From Inhella inkyongensis (GTDB lineage Bacteria; Pseudomonadota; Gammaproteobacteria; Burkholderiales; Burkholderiaceae_C): a DNA stretch of 64,000 nucleotides. Positions 1 to 10,740 of this stretch are shown here, one piece after another. The notes below the pieces were generated by a model. It saw only the letters and a program-made list of their open reading frames with translations. It ran no database searches and was not told where the DNA came from. Each line of letters opens with the position of its first letter. The stretch's first letter is position 1. A program made the position numbers and the translations under genes. Location: the NCBI RefSeq assembly GCF_005952805.1, contig NZ_CP040709.1, positions 3,906,001 through 3,970,000 on the forward strand, written 5' to 3'.

Positions 1-535
1 GCAATCGCCCCTCGACCACCGCATGGTCCAGGCGGCCAGCCGCCAACTTGCGCAAATTGGCCAGGGCATTGGGCGCGTCATCGCGCAAGAACTCCGCCTC
101 CAGGGCGCGCTCCAACTCCACATAAACAAAACCCAGCACCGTGCCGATGCGCTGGCCGCGCAGATCCTGCAGCCGACGCGGGGCCGGCACTTCGGCGCGC
201 GTCACCAACACATCCTGCTGTCGGAAAAAGGCTTGGCTCCACTGCAAGGGGCCTGGTAACCAAGCGGGGAGATAGGTGCAAACGAAGTCCGCGTCGCCGC
301 GTTCCAGAGCCTCAAGCACGCGTTTGCGCGGCACTGCGATGTAGCGCAGCTCATGCCCCATGCGCTGCGCCAGCACCCGGCCCAACGCATGGTTCATGCC
401 GCCTACCACTTGGTTGTCTTGCACCAGGGCCATGGGCATTTCGGTGGCGCTGTCGATGGCCATCACCAGGGGCCGAGGCTGGGCATGCGCCAGCCCAAGG
501 CCAAAAAGCAGCCCCGCAAGCAGGACCGCCCTCAA
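1..535 (-). CDS. periplasmic substrate-binding protein, SBP_bac_3-like (partial, cut by left edge)
   Basis: The visible 178 codons begin with a signal peptide (LLAGLLFGLGLAHA, about residues 5-18) and continue with a fold typical of amino-acid-type solute-binding proteins. The ALERGDADFVCTYLPAW segment matches the usual 'L..G..D' stretch, followed by the lobe hinge (LQDLRGQRIGTVLG). The C-terminal part lies beyond base 1. I place the start at a TTG (533-535) that overlaps the TGA of the GGDEF-EAL gene (TTGA), which gives a compact signal peptide directly after the start. No permease or ATPase gene is visible beside it. Family known: such proteins bind small solutes in the periplasm for ABC importers or as sensors. 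Inference: coupling to the upstream c-di-GMP enzyme suggests a sensory role. Ligand unknown. Confidence 0.75.
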   Translation of the reverse strand, partial: MRAVLLAGLLFGLGLAHAQPRPLVMAIDSATEMPMALVQDNQVVGGMNHALGRVLAQRMGHELRYIAVPRKRVLEALERGDADFVCTYLPAWLPGPLQWSQAFFRQQDVLVTRAEVPAPRRLQDLRGQRIGTVLGFVYVELERALEAEFLRDDAPNALANLRKLAAGRLDHAVVEGRL

Positions 536-2514
536 GGCCAGGCACTCAGGCGGCCACTCAGGTCCTCAGCCGGGATGGGCTTGGAAAACAGATAGCCCTG
601 CTGCTGATGGCAACGTGCCGCCAGCAGGAAGTCGCGCTGGGCCTCGGTCTCCACCCCCTCGGCCACCACTTCGATGTCCAGAGCCTCGGCCAGCCCCAAG
701 ACCGCGCGCACCAGCACGCAGTCGTCAGGGTCATCGGGCAGATCGCGCACGAAGCTGCGGTCCACCTTGAGCTTTTGCGGCCGCAACAGCTTCAAGTAGG
801 CCAGCGAGGAATAGCCGGTGCCGAAATCATCCACCGCCAACGCCAGCCCCAGGCCGCGCAAGGCCTGGATGGTCTGCATGGATGACTCGGAGTCGCTCAT
901 CAAGGTGCTTTCGGTCAACTCGATGGTCAGCTCGCCCTTGCCCACGCCATAGGCACGGATCAAGTCGCCCAACTGCTCGACCAGGCGGCTGTCGCGGAAG
1001 TGCGAGGCCGACAAGTTGACCGCCACCGACCCCGGATGCCGACCCATGGACTTCCAGCGCGCCAGCTGCTGGCAGGCGGCTTCCAAGGTCCAGGCACCCA
1101 GCTCCCGGATCTGGCCGCTGTCCTCAGCCACTGGGATGAAGGTGCCGGGATAAAGCAGGCCACGCGTGGGGTGCTGCCAGCGCACCAAGGCTTCGACCGA
1201 GCCCACCGTGCCCTTGCGCGCATCCATCACCGGTTGGTAGTGCAGCACCAGTTGGCCAGCCCGAATCGCCTCGGCCAACTCGCGCTCCATCTCCAGCCGT
1301 TCGGCCAGGGCCGCATCCATATCGGCCTGGTAGAAGCTGAAGCGAGCCCGGCCACCCTGCTTGGCTTGGTACATGGCCATGTCGGCGTGGCGCACCAGCT
1401 CATCAAAGCCTTCGCCATCCTGTGGGAACAGAGCGACGCCGACGCTGGCCGACACACTGGCCTGCTGCCCACCCTGCAGCTCAAAACCCTCGGACAGCGA
1501 ACTCAGCATGCGCTGCACCGTGATCTGCACGTTCTCCAGGCTGGTGGCCTCGCGCAGCAGCAACAAGAACTCATCCCCGCTGATGCGGCAGACCAGGTCC
1601 GAACCGCGCACCGCCGCCCGCAGGCGTTCACTGACGATCAGCAGCAGCCGGTCGCCGGCCGCATGGCCCAGGGTGTCGTTGATGTTCTTGAAACGGTCCA
1701 GATCGACAAACAGCAGGGCCAACTGCTGGTTGTTGCGACGGGCAAAAGCCGCTTCGTGGGTGAAGACCTCGCGAAACAACGTGCGGTTGGGCAGCTGGGT
1801 CAGGTGGTCGTACATCGCCATCTGACGCAGTTGGGTGTTCTTGGCCTCCATGTCGGCCAGCAGCCCGTCAATCTGCTGACCGGTGTGGTTCAGGTGCTCG
1901 CCCAACTCACCCAATTCATCGCCACGGTGCCAGTCCACCGCCGGGTGCGGCTCGCGCGCCGCAATGGCACTGGCCTGGCGCTTCAAGGCCTCAATGGGCC
2001 GCACCAAGCGCCAATAGAGCACCAGCAAGATGATGGCGCCACCCAGCACCACCTGCAGGCCGACGATGGCAGCGATCTGATTGCGGCGCTCGCGCACCAG
2101 GCGCTCGGTGGCGCCGTCGTCAAAGCCCACCGTCAGCGTGCCCAGCACCACGCCCTCGCGGCGAATGGCCGAGGCCAGCAACACCGTGGGCCAGCTCTCG
2201 GCGCACTTGACACGCTTGAGCTCCTGCGCGCCGGGCCGCTCCTCAACCAGACTGACCGAGCACACACTGGCGTCGGCCAACAACTGCTCCACCGCCCGCT
2301 GCGTGGCCTGTGCATCCAGCACCCACAGGGGATCGACCAGCGAGGTCGATGCCAGGCTCAGCACCGCCGAGCGCTGACCCTCGAGGATGGGCTCGACGCT
2401 GCGCCGCATGAAGGCGTCGGACAGGGCCAAGACCACCAGGGCGGGCGCCGCGATGCCGACCACGACGGCCAACAAAATCATCTGACGCAGCGAGAGCTTG
2501 AATCGCATCGGCAT
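532..2514 (-). CDS. membrane diguanylate cyclase/phosphodiesterase (HAMP-GGDEF-EAL)
   Basis: 660 residues. TM helix about 12-33, periplasmic sensor region 34-146, second TM 147-168, HAMP about 169-222, GGDEF domain about 235-395 and EAL domain about 411-655. The cyclase signature reads SGDEF (312-316), a variant still seen in active enzymes. An RxxD inhibitory site (R303-D306) stands five residues before it. The EAL domain keeps EAL (441-443), DDFGTGYSS (562-570) and EVVAEGVET, so phosphodiesterase activity is plausible. The protein would make and/or degrade cyclic di-GMP at the inner membrane in response to a periplasmic signal. Its stop codon overlaps the start of the binding protein downstream, implying one mRNA. 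Which activity dominates cannot be told from sequence. Confidence 0.93.
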   Translation of the reverse strand: MPMRFKLSLRQMILLAVVVGIAAPALVVLALSDAFMRRSVEPILEGQRSAVLSLASTSLVDPLWVLDAQATQRAVEQLLADASVCSVSLVEERPGAQELKRVKCAESWPTVLLASAIRREGVVLGTLTVGFDDGATERLVRERRNQIAAIVGLQVVLGGAIILLVLYWRLVRPIEALKRQASAIAAREPHPAVDWHRGDELGELGEHLNHTGQQIDGLLADMEAKNTQLRQMAMYDHLTQLPNRTLFREVFTHEAAFARRNNQQLALLFVDLDRFKNINDTLGHAAGDRLLLIVSERLRAAVRGSDLVCRISGDEFLLLLREATSLENVQITVQRMLSSLSEGFELQGGQQASVSASVGVALFPQDGEGFDELVRHADMAMYQAKQGGRARFSFYQADMDAALAERLEMERELAEAIRAGQLVLHYQPVMDARKGTVGSVEALVRWQHPTRGLLYPGTFIPVAEDSGQIRELGAWTLEAACQQLARWKSMGRHPGSVAVNLSASHFRDSRLVEQLGDLIRAYGVGKGELTIELTESTLMSDSESSMQTIQALRGLGLALAVDDFGTGYSSLAYLKLLRPQKLKVDRSFVRDLPDDPDDCVLVRAVLGLAEALDIEVVAEGVETEAQRDFLLAARCHQQQGYLFSKPIPAEDLSGRLSAWP

Positions 2515-2585
2515 CCGTTAAAGGGGTGCGGGCGGGCGGACCATTGTGCGTCAGGAAGATCCAGCACCCACCCTGGGGCCAGCCC

Positions 2586-4568
2586 TCAGTGTGCCGGCGA
2601 GCCCGGGCGCCCGCCGCGTGTGCGATTGCGCTCGGTCGCCAGTTCATCCTCGCGCAGGCGCTCGGCCGCACTCAGGGCCCGCGGCCGACTCAAGGCCACC
2701 GCGCCCTGGTCCAGGTTCTGGCCCCAGGTCAGCCCGGCCTTCAACAGACGCGGTGCGGCCAGGCCGTCCACCGTCGACGCGGGCAACCAAGGCATGACTT
2801 CGGCCAGCACCAATTGCAGGCGCGGGCGGATCAGGGCCTCGCCAATGCGCCCACGCTGACCCCAATGCACGCGCAGATCGGCACTCGAGGCGCCATCGAC
2901 CAATCTATTGGTCACCGCCACATCGCGCATGACGCCGTAGCGCAGCTGCATCAGGGCCTCCTCGACCAGCATGGCGGTGTCTTCGCGCGGCGGTTCTCCA
3001 GCCAGTTCAGACTCTCTTGGCCACGCATAGCTGTAGTCATCCGTCACCTTGTCGCCCACAAAAAAAGTGGTGACATCCGAGGGCAAAAAGCGGTTCTGCT
3101 GATCTGAAGCCTGGACCCTTCCTTCTCGGTCGAAAAGCACACGGCCCAAGTCAACCATTTCCTGAGATCGGAACGGCTGCTGTTGACGCAACAAGTCCGA
3201 AGGAGAAGCGCTTGGCTTTGACTCGAACACCTTGCGCGAGGGGTTCAACACGGCGTGCAGGCGCGGCGGCACCAGGTCGGCGGCATGGGTCAGCTCGTGA
3301 TACAGCAAACGCGCCAATTCAATTCGGGCCTCGTCCAGGCTGCGGCTGCTGCGCTCGGCCACCGGGCGCGCGGGCGTGGCGTACTGGTTGTCCTTCACGT
3401 AGCGCCAGGGCATCGTGTACTGCAGCAAGGGGCCATTGGCACTGCGAGGGTCCGGCGCCTCGCTCAGGGTGTCGCGCTGCTCGGGCGTCAACCACAGGTA
3501 GGCGCCGTCCAAATAGATGGCGCCGGTGGTGTTCCAGTAAAAGGCCGGTCGCACCCGTCCGCCAATCACCACGGCCGTGGTGCTGGCCAGCATGCGGCGG
3601 AAGTCACCGTGCGGATCGTGCTCGCGAAGAAATCGCTCGAACACCTCACCCATCCAGTCGTGGCTCACCAGCACACGCTGCATCACCTGCTCGATGGTGG
3701 GCGTCACGCCGCCCTGCCCCAGCAGGGGCAACTCGCCCAAGGTGCACAGATTGTTCGGGTTCCACTGCAGGGCCGGGGTGTAGATGCAGCGGGCCAGGGC
3801 CGCCGCATGCGGCCCATTCGCCTGATAGGGATAGACGCGGGTGGCCGCACTGCTGCCATTGAAGAGTGGGCTGGCCGCCGGGCTGGGCGGCGGCTGCACC
3901 AAGAGCCGGAACTCGTCCTGTACCTGGCTGCCATTGGCCAGGGTGAGGGTGGCGCGCAACACCAGCAACTCATCGGTGCTCACCGACGGTGCCGACAGCA
4001 CCAGCAAACTGCTGGCGCTGTCAGCCAAGGTCAGAGCCGGCCCGCTGACGCGCTCCCAGCGCACCCGGCTGCCGCTCAGCTCAGCCGCGCTATAACCCTG
4101 CGGCCAAGCTCGCACCGAGGTCTGGCCCCCGCCCCAAACGCTGGGCTCGCCGCGCGTCAGCAGACCGCGCGGCAGATCATTGGGCGCCACCACCAAGTCG
4201 ACCGACCCCGAATGGCTGCGGCCCTGGGCATCGCCGAATTGCACGGTAAACCGCTGGGTGCCAGGCAGGGTGGGCGTCAGTGTCAGCGCCGGCGCGCGAG
4301 CCGACAACAAAGCTTGAGTGTTGGGGCCACTCTGGCTCCACTGGATATTGGCCAAGGCGCCGCCGCAAGAAAGCAGGTGCAGTTCGCTACTGCGCCCCAC
4401 CACCAGAGGCTCGGTGTCCAGCCGGGCCAGCGAGCCCGCCTCGCAACGGCTGCTCAGCGGCGGCACGGTCACCACCGGCTGTGGCTCCGCGCCGCCACCG
4501 CCGCCGCCCCCACAACCGGCCAACACCGACAGCCCGGCCACCGTCACCGCCCGCACCCAGCACCGCAT
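2586..4568 (-). CDS. lipoprotein with HELTH motif, putative zinc metallopeptidase
   Basis: 660 residues starting at ATG 4566-4568; a longer open frame upstream has no signal sequence. The N-terminus is a lipoprotein signal with lipobox LAGC (C19) followed by a glycine run. Residues about 40-225 look like two Ig/PKD-type beta domains. The C-terminal half holds LLYHELTHAADL with HExxH at 424-428, the usual zinc-binding and catalytic motif. A glutamate-rich stretch (REDTAMLVEEAL, 528-539) could supply the third ligand. I do not recognise a named family. What is seen: lipidation signal and HExxH. Inferred: an outer-membrane or periplasmic peptidase. uvrA is divergent across a 67-base gap. Confidence 0.75.
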   Translation of the reverse strand: MRCWVRAVTVAGLSVLAGCGGGGGGGAEPQPVVTVPPLSSRCEAGSLARLDTEPLVVGRSSELHLLSCGGALANIQWSQSGPNTQALLSARAPALTLTPTLPGTQRFTVQFGDAQGRSHSGSVDLVVAPNDLPRGLLTRGEPSVWGGGQTSVRAWPQGYSAAELSGSRVRWERVSGPALTLADSASSLLVLSAPSVSTDELLVLRATLTLANGSQVQDEFRLLVQPPPSPAASPLFNGSSAATRVYPYQANGPHAAALARCIYTPALQWNPNNLCTLGELPLLGQGGVTPTIEQVMQRVLVSHDWMGEVFERFLREHDPHGDFRRMLASTTAVVIGGRVRPAFYWNTTGAIYLDGAYLWLTPEQRDTLSEAPDPRSANGPLLQYTMPWRYVKDNQYATPARPVAERSSRSLDEARIELARLLYHELTHAADLVPPRLHAVLNPSRKVFESKPSASPSDLLRQQQPFRSQEMVDLGRVLFDREGRVQASDQQNRFLPSDVTTFFVGDKVTDDYSYAWPRESELAGEPPREDTAMLVEEALMQLRYGVMRDVAVTNRLVDGASSADLRVHWGQRGRIGEALIRPRLQLVLAEVMPWLPASTVDGLAAPRLLKAGLTWGQNLDQGAVALSRPRALSAAERLREDELATERNRTRGGRPGSPAH

Positions 4569-4635
4569 CACGCATCCCCGGTCATAAACACCCTGCCGCC
4601 TATGATGCCCGGTTACACAGCCCGAGCCTCTCCCG

Positions 4636-7582
<2,947 letters not shown>

Positions 7583-7593
<11 letters not shown>

Positions 7594-8356
7594 GGTCTTT
7601 CCCCAGTCGTTTGCGCAGGCCGAGGGCCAACAGGCCCAGGCCGAACATCGCCCAGGTCGACGGTTCGGGCACGGCCGGGGTCACAGGCGGCACCGGGTCC
7701 GGACCCGGCAGCGGGCTGGGCGGCAGCGGCGGCACACCCCCAGGAGGGGTTGGCGTGGGGCCGCTCAGCGGGGTGAAGTTGGGCGAGGGCGTCAGGGTCG
7801 GCACCTGAGCCAACTGCGCAAAGCTCGTAGGCAAGGGCTGAACCGGCGCCGCACCGGCGGCGGGGGCCTCGAAGTCCAGCGGCGTGTCGTCCACGGGCTT
7901 GGCGGCCAACACCTGCGGCTCTTCCTGCGCGGCACCTGCCACTGGCGGTGCGGCACGGGTGACGCGGCTGACATTGCGGCAGACCGTGGGCACGATGATG
8001 CAGTGGCCATCTTCGCAATAGACCAGACCGCGCTCCTGGTGCTGGTCACTCCATTTGGCACGACTCACCGTCTGGCAAACCTTGCCACGACCAAAGTGCA
8101 TATCGCGAATCTCAGGCGCGTAACGAGCCTTGCCTTCGATGGCATCGCGCTTGATGACAGCCATCTCGTCGTACTGGCGCGCTTGCATGCGGGCCTTGAG
8201 CTTGGCTCGGGTGGCCGTCGGGATGTCTTTGTAGCGGTCCACAGCCGCGACCACATCGCCCATGAAGGGGTCCACCCCCGGGCGATCCCAGGAGCAACTC
8301 GGCAGCGTGGCGGTGGCGGAACTGGCGGCCAGGGCCAGCGTGGCGATCAGGGACAT
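7583..8356 (-). CDS. MHFG-family PEP-CTERM protein
   Basis: 257 residues. Start at ATG 8354-8356, with GGAGA a few bases upstream and a signal peptide ([16 protein letters not shown]). The conserved MHFGxGxxC segment ([11 protein letters not shown]) gives the family its name. The C-terminus has a proline/glycine-rich linker followed by [22 protein letters not shown], a PEP-CTERM sorting signal: PEP motif, one TM helix, basic tail. Family knowledge: such proteins are processed by an exosortase and linked to exopolysaccharide export. No exosortase gene is in this window. The function of the mature domain is unknown. Four or more cysteines suggest disulfides. Confidence 0.85.
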
Positions 8357-8510
8357 GGTTTCTCCGGCGCGGCGGGCGAGCGTCACCAACCGTTACAGCT
8401 CGGGCGCGAGTCTAAGAAGAGCGGCGACTGGAATGGGCCGGCAAGCGGCCTCAACTGCCACCTAGTTCACGCCCAAGGCGAGCACGTGCAACGCGCTGTC
8501 GCGTCAGGGC

Positions 8511-8539
8511 AAAAAAAGAGCCCGGTCAAGACCGGGCTC
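8511..8539 (-). terminator. rho-independent terminator of the SWIB gene
   Basis: Perfect 10-bp arms (GAGCCCGGTC / GACCGGGCTC) with a 2-base spacer at 8518-8539. On the minus strand they are followed by seven T's (8511-8517), 33 bases after the SWIB stop codon. Confidence 0.9.
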
Positions 8540-8571
8540 GTCCGTTCGGCGCCGAAAGCGCCGAGTCGGCT

Positions 8572-8997
8572 TTACTTCAGGTGGCTGCTGATCAGCTTGG
8601 TCATCTCGAACATATCGGCCTTGGCCTTGCCGAAGATTTCCTTCAGCTTGGCATCGGCAACGATGACGCGCTTCTGCACCGCATCCTGCAGCTTGTTCTT
8701 CTTGATGTATTCCCACACCTTCTTGGTGATTTCGGTGCGGGGCAGCGGCTTGTCGCCCACGATGGCGGCCAGCGCAGCGCTGGGCGTCAGGGCCTTCATG
8801 AAGGCCGCGTTCGGGGTGCGCTTCTTGGCGGGCGCAGCAGCCTTCTTGGCCGGGGCCGCAGCCTTCTTGGCGGGCGCAGCGGCCTTCTTGGCCGGAGCAG
8901 CAGCCTTCTTGGCCGGTGCAGCGGCCTTCTTGGCCGGGGCGGCCTTCTTTGCGGGCGCGGCCTTCTTGGCCGGAGCCGCCTTCTTCGCAGTTGCCAT
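8572..8997 (-). CDS. SWIB/MDM2-domain protein with lysine/alanine-rich histone-like tail
   Basis: 141 residues. Start at ATG 8995-8997 with GGAGAGA upstream; a longer frame upstream is not needed. Residues 2-59 are tandem KKAAPA / KKAAAPA units resembling eukaryotic histone H1 and bacterial H1-like tails. Residues about 60-141 form a SWIB domain (LTPSAALAAIVGDKPLPRTEITKKVWEYIK, then VIVADAKLKEIFG). The basic tail predicts DNA binding and the SWIB fold predicts protein contact. Similar fusions are known in chlamydiae and Burkholderiales. Own terminator downstream; a 10-bp-arm inverted repeat lies upstream in the promoter region. Function in bacteria is not settled; nucleoid association is an inference. 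Confidence 0.9.
   Translation of the reverse strand: MATAKKAAPAKKAAPAKKAAPAKKAAAPAKKAAAPAKKAAAPAKKAAAPAKKAAAPAKKRTPNAAFMKALTPSAALAAIVGDKPLPRTEITKKVWEYIKKNKLQDAVQKRVIVADAKLKEIFGKAKADMFEMTKLISSHLK
8818..8990 (-). repeat. in-gene tandem repeats encoding KKAAPA units
   Basis: About nine 15-18-base units built on GCCAAGAAGGC code the Lys-Ala-Pro tail of the SWIB protein. Two lengths alternate (AAPAKK and AAAPAKK). Such tracts can gain or lose units by slippage without breaking the frame. Confidence 0.85.
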
Positions 8998-9109
8998 ATG
9001 AATCTCTCCGTGCGTTGAGTGAATTGCCGGGCCGGGTAGAAGGTCGTTGAACGAGACGTCCATCGCCTTCAGGTTCTCTCTAGCACCGAGCGGGCGCAAT
9101 CGTAAGCGC

Positions 9110-9143
9110 TCCTCTATGAAAAAGACATGCCTCTCATAGAGGA
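9110..9143. repeat. inverted repeat upstream of the SWIB gene
   Basis: Perfect 10-bp arms TCCTCTATGA / TCATAGAGGA separated by 14 bases, 113 bases upstream of the SWIB start and downstream of the TerC stop. No T-run follows on either strand, so a terminator is less likely than a protein-binding palindrome or a structured 5' leader. Confidence 0.5.
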
Positions 9144-9180
9144 ATTGATGCTCTCAAACCCTTGGTGAGGCTTTGACGCA

Positions 9181-10152
9181 TCAATGCGCCGCGTTTTGGG
9201 GCAATTTGGGCGCGGTGCGCACGCTTAAGAACATGGTTGCAACCAGGATGGCCACCACCACGCCCAGCGAGGCCAGGACCGGAATCTTGATGACGTCGAT
9301 CAACATCATCTTGGTACCAATGAAGGCCAGGATCAGCGCCAGGCCATAGCTCAGCAGATGGAACTTGCTGGCCACCGCGGCGAGCAAAAAGTACATGGCG
9401 CGCAGACCCAGAATGGCGAAGACATTGCTCGTCAGCACGATGAAGGGATCGGTGGTGATGGCGAAGATGGCGGGAATGGAATCGACCGCAAAGATCACAT
9501 CGGTCAGGCCCACCAGGCAGATCACCATCAGCAAGGGCGTGGCGATGCGGCGGCCGTTCTCGACGGTGAAGAACTTCTCGCCATCGAACTCACGGCTGAC
9601 GGGCAGCACGCGGCGCAGCAGCTTGAGCGCCGGGTTGCTCTCCAGGTCGGGCTCCTGCCCCGCGGCCCACCACATCTTGATGCCCGTGATCAGCAAGAAG
9701 GCGCCAAACACGTAAAGGATCCAGTGGAACTGCTGCAGCAGCCAGCCGCCGGCCAAGATCATCAGCGTGCGCAAAACGATGGCGCCGATGATGCCGATCA
9801 TCAGCACCCGCTTCTGATAAGCGGGCGGCACCGCGAAGTAGGTGAAGATCATCAGGAAGACAAAGATGTTGTCCACCGCCAGAGACTTCTCGATGAGGTA
9901 GCCGGTCAAAAACTCCAGCGCCTTGGTATTGGCGAGGGCGACATCGCCGCTCTGGTCCTTCACCGCCCACCAGAACATCGCGTTGAAGGCCAGTGACACC
10001 GCCACCCAGACGATGGACCAGCGCACCGCCTCCTTGACGCTGACCTCGTGGGCGCCCTGCTTCTTGAGCACCACGAAATCAATGAAGAGCGCCACCAACA
10101 CGGTGACGACGAAGAAGGCCCACAACCAGGCCGGCGCAATGGTTTGCAGCAT
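9181..10152 (-). CDS. TerC-family integral membrane protein, probable Mn2+ exporter
   Basis: 323 residues with about eight to nine TM helices. Start at ATG 10150-10152 preceded by GGAG. Conserved acidic membrane motifs are visible: LFIDFVVL near the start, EKSLAVDNIFVF, and TDVIFAVDSIPAIFAIT. They match the TerC/Alx family, which handles manganese and protects against metal stress. The gene sits directly behind a riboswitch of the yybP-ykoY class (10205-10325), which in other bacteria senses Mn2+ and controls such exporters; this supports the metal role. A second, distant TerC-family gene lies at 27298-28002 without such a leader. Confidence 0.92.
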   Translation of the reverse strand: MLQTIAPAWLWAFFVVTVLVALFIDFVVLKKQGAHEVSVKEAVRWSIVWVAVSLAFNAMFWWAVKDQSGDVALANTKALEFLTGYLIEKSLAVDNIFVFLMIFTYFAVPPAYQKRVLMIGIIGAIVLRTLMILAGGWLLQQFHWILYVFGAFLLITGIKMWWAAGQEPDLESNPALKLLRRVLPVSREFDGEKFFTVENGRRIATPLLMVICLVGLTDVIFAVDSIPAIFAITTDPFIVLTSNVFAILGLRAMYFLLAAVASKFHLLSYGLALILAFIGTKMMLIDVIKIPVLASLGVVVAILVATMFLSVRTAPKLPQNAAH

Positions 10153-10204
10153 GACTCGCTCCAACAAGACCTTGAAGACGCACCCTGGGCGGGTGCGCTC
10201 GGAT

Positions 10205-10325
10205 CGAAAGGTCTTGCGGGGACTTCAGGCATGGCCTGAAGGCTGTGGGGCCCGGGTGTCATCGACACCGTACTGACGGATCCCGCACCACACCGCCTAA
10301 GCGACGCGCTGCTACTCCCCTTTCG
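10205..10325 (-). promoter_or_regulatory. yybP-ykoY-type manganese riboswitch upstream of terC
   Basis: On the minus strand the leader starts with CGAAAGGGGAGTAGC and ends with GCAAGACCTTTCG. The ends pair as a perfect 7-bp P1 stem (CGAAAGG / CCTTTCG). GGGGAGTAGC at the 5' side, CCCGGGCC in the middle and a CTTCAGGC-AT-GCCTGAAG hairpin before the closing strand fit my recollection of the family. Placement 53 bases before a TerC gene is the classic context. No covariance-model search was possible. Confidence 0.85.
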
Positions 10326-10387
10326 AGTGGGGCGAATTGTGCACCGTCTGCTCAAAGCCCCAGTTCGGCCAGGGCTATGCTGAGCCC

Positions 10388-10729
10388 ATGAATCTTCTGC
10401 TTCGTTGGGTGCTGCTGGCCTTGGCTCTGTTAGCAGTAGCTCACCTTTACCCCGGGGTGCAAGTGCGCAGCTTTGGCAGTGCGCTGATCGCCGCTGCGGT
10501 GCTGGGCCTCTTCAATGCGCTGCTGCGCCCGCTATTGGTGCTGCTCACCCTGCCCGCGACCCTGTTGACCTTGGGCCTGTTCCTATTCGTCATCAACGCC
10601 GCGCTGTTCTGGTCGGCTGCGGCCGTATTGGACGGCTTTGCCGTGCGCAGTTTTGGCGCAGCGCTGCTGGGTTCATTGATCTACAGCGCGTTGGGACTGG
10701 TGATCGACCTCGGCCTGCGCCGCCGATAG
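10388..10729 (+). CDS. phage holin family 4-type small membrane protein
   Basis: 113 residues, almost entirely four hydrophobic helices (LLLRWVLLALALLAVAHLYPGVQV, then FGSALIAAAVLGLFNALLRP, LLVLLTLPATLLTLGLFLFVINAALF, and LLGSLIYSALGLVIDL). The pattern and the short turn after LFNALLRP match the PF04020-type 'phage holin family' found on many bacterial chromosomes without any phage around. Start at ATG 10388; the longer frame upstream runs into the TerC leader. Its cellular role is not known; the family name does not imply lysis here. It is divergent from terC and convergent with the M48 protease gene. Confidence 0.85.
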   Translation: MNLLLRWVLLALALLAVAHLYPGVQVRSFGSALIAAAVLGLFNALLRPLLVLLTLPATLLTLGLFLFVINAALFWSAAAVLDGFAVRSFGAALLGSLIYSALGLVIDLGLRRR

Positions 10730-10740
10730 TTCACGAGGCC

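Noticed and set aside
1000..2859. Long plus-strand open frame (about 620 codons) opposite the GGDEF-EAL gene
   Set aside because: Composition is the His/Gln/Arg-rich antisense pattern typical of high-GC DNA; the minus-strand frame has clear domains.
8818..8990. Regular short repeats considered as a CRISPR array
   Set aside because: Repeats are contiguous, code for KKAAPA units in frame and have no spacers.
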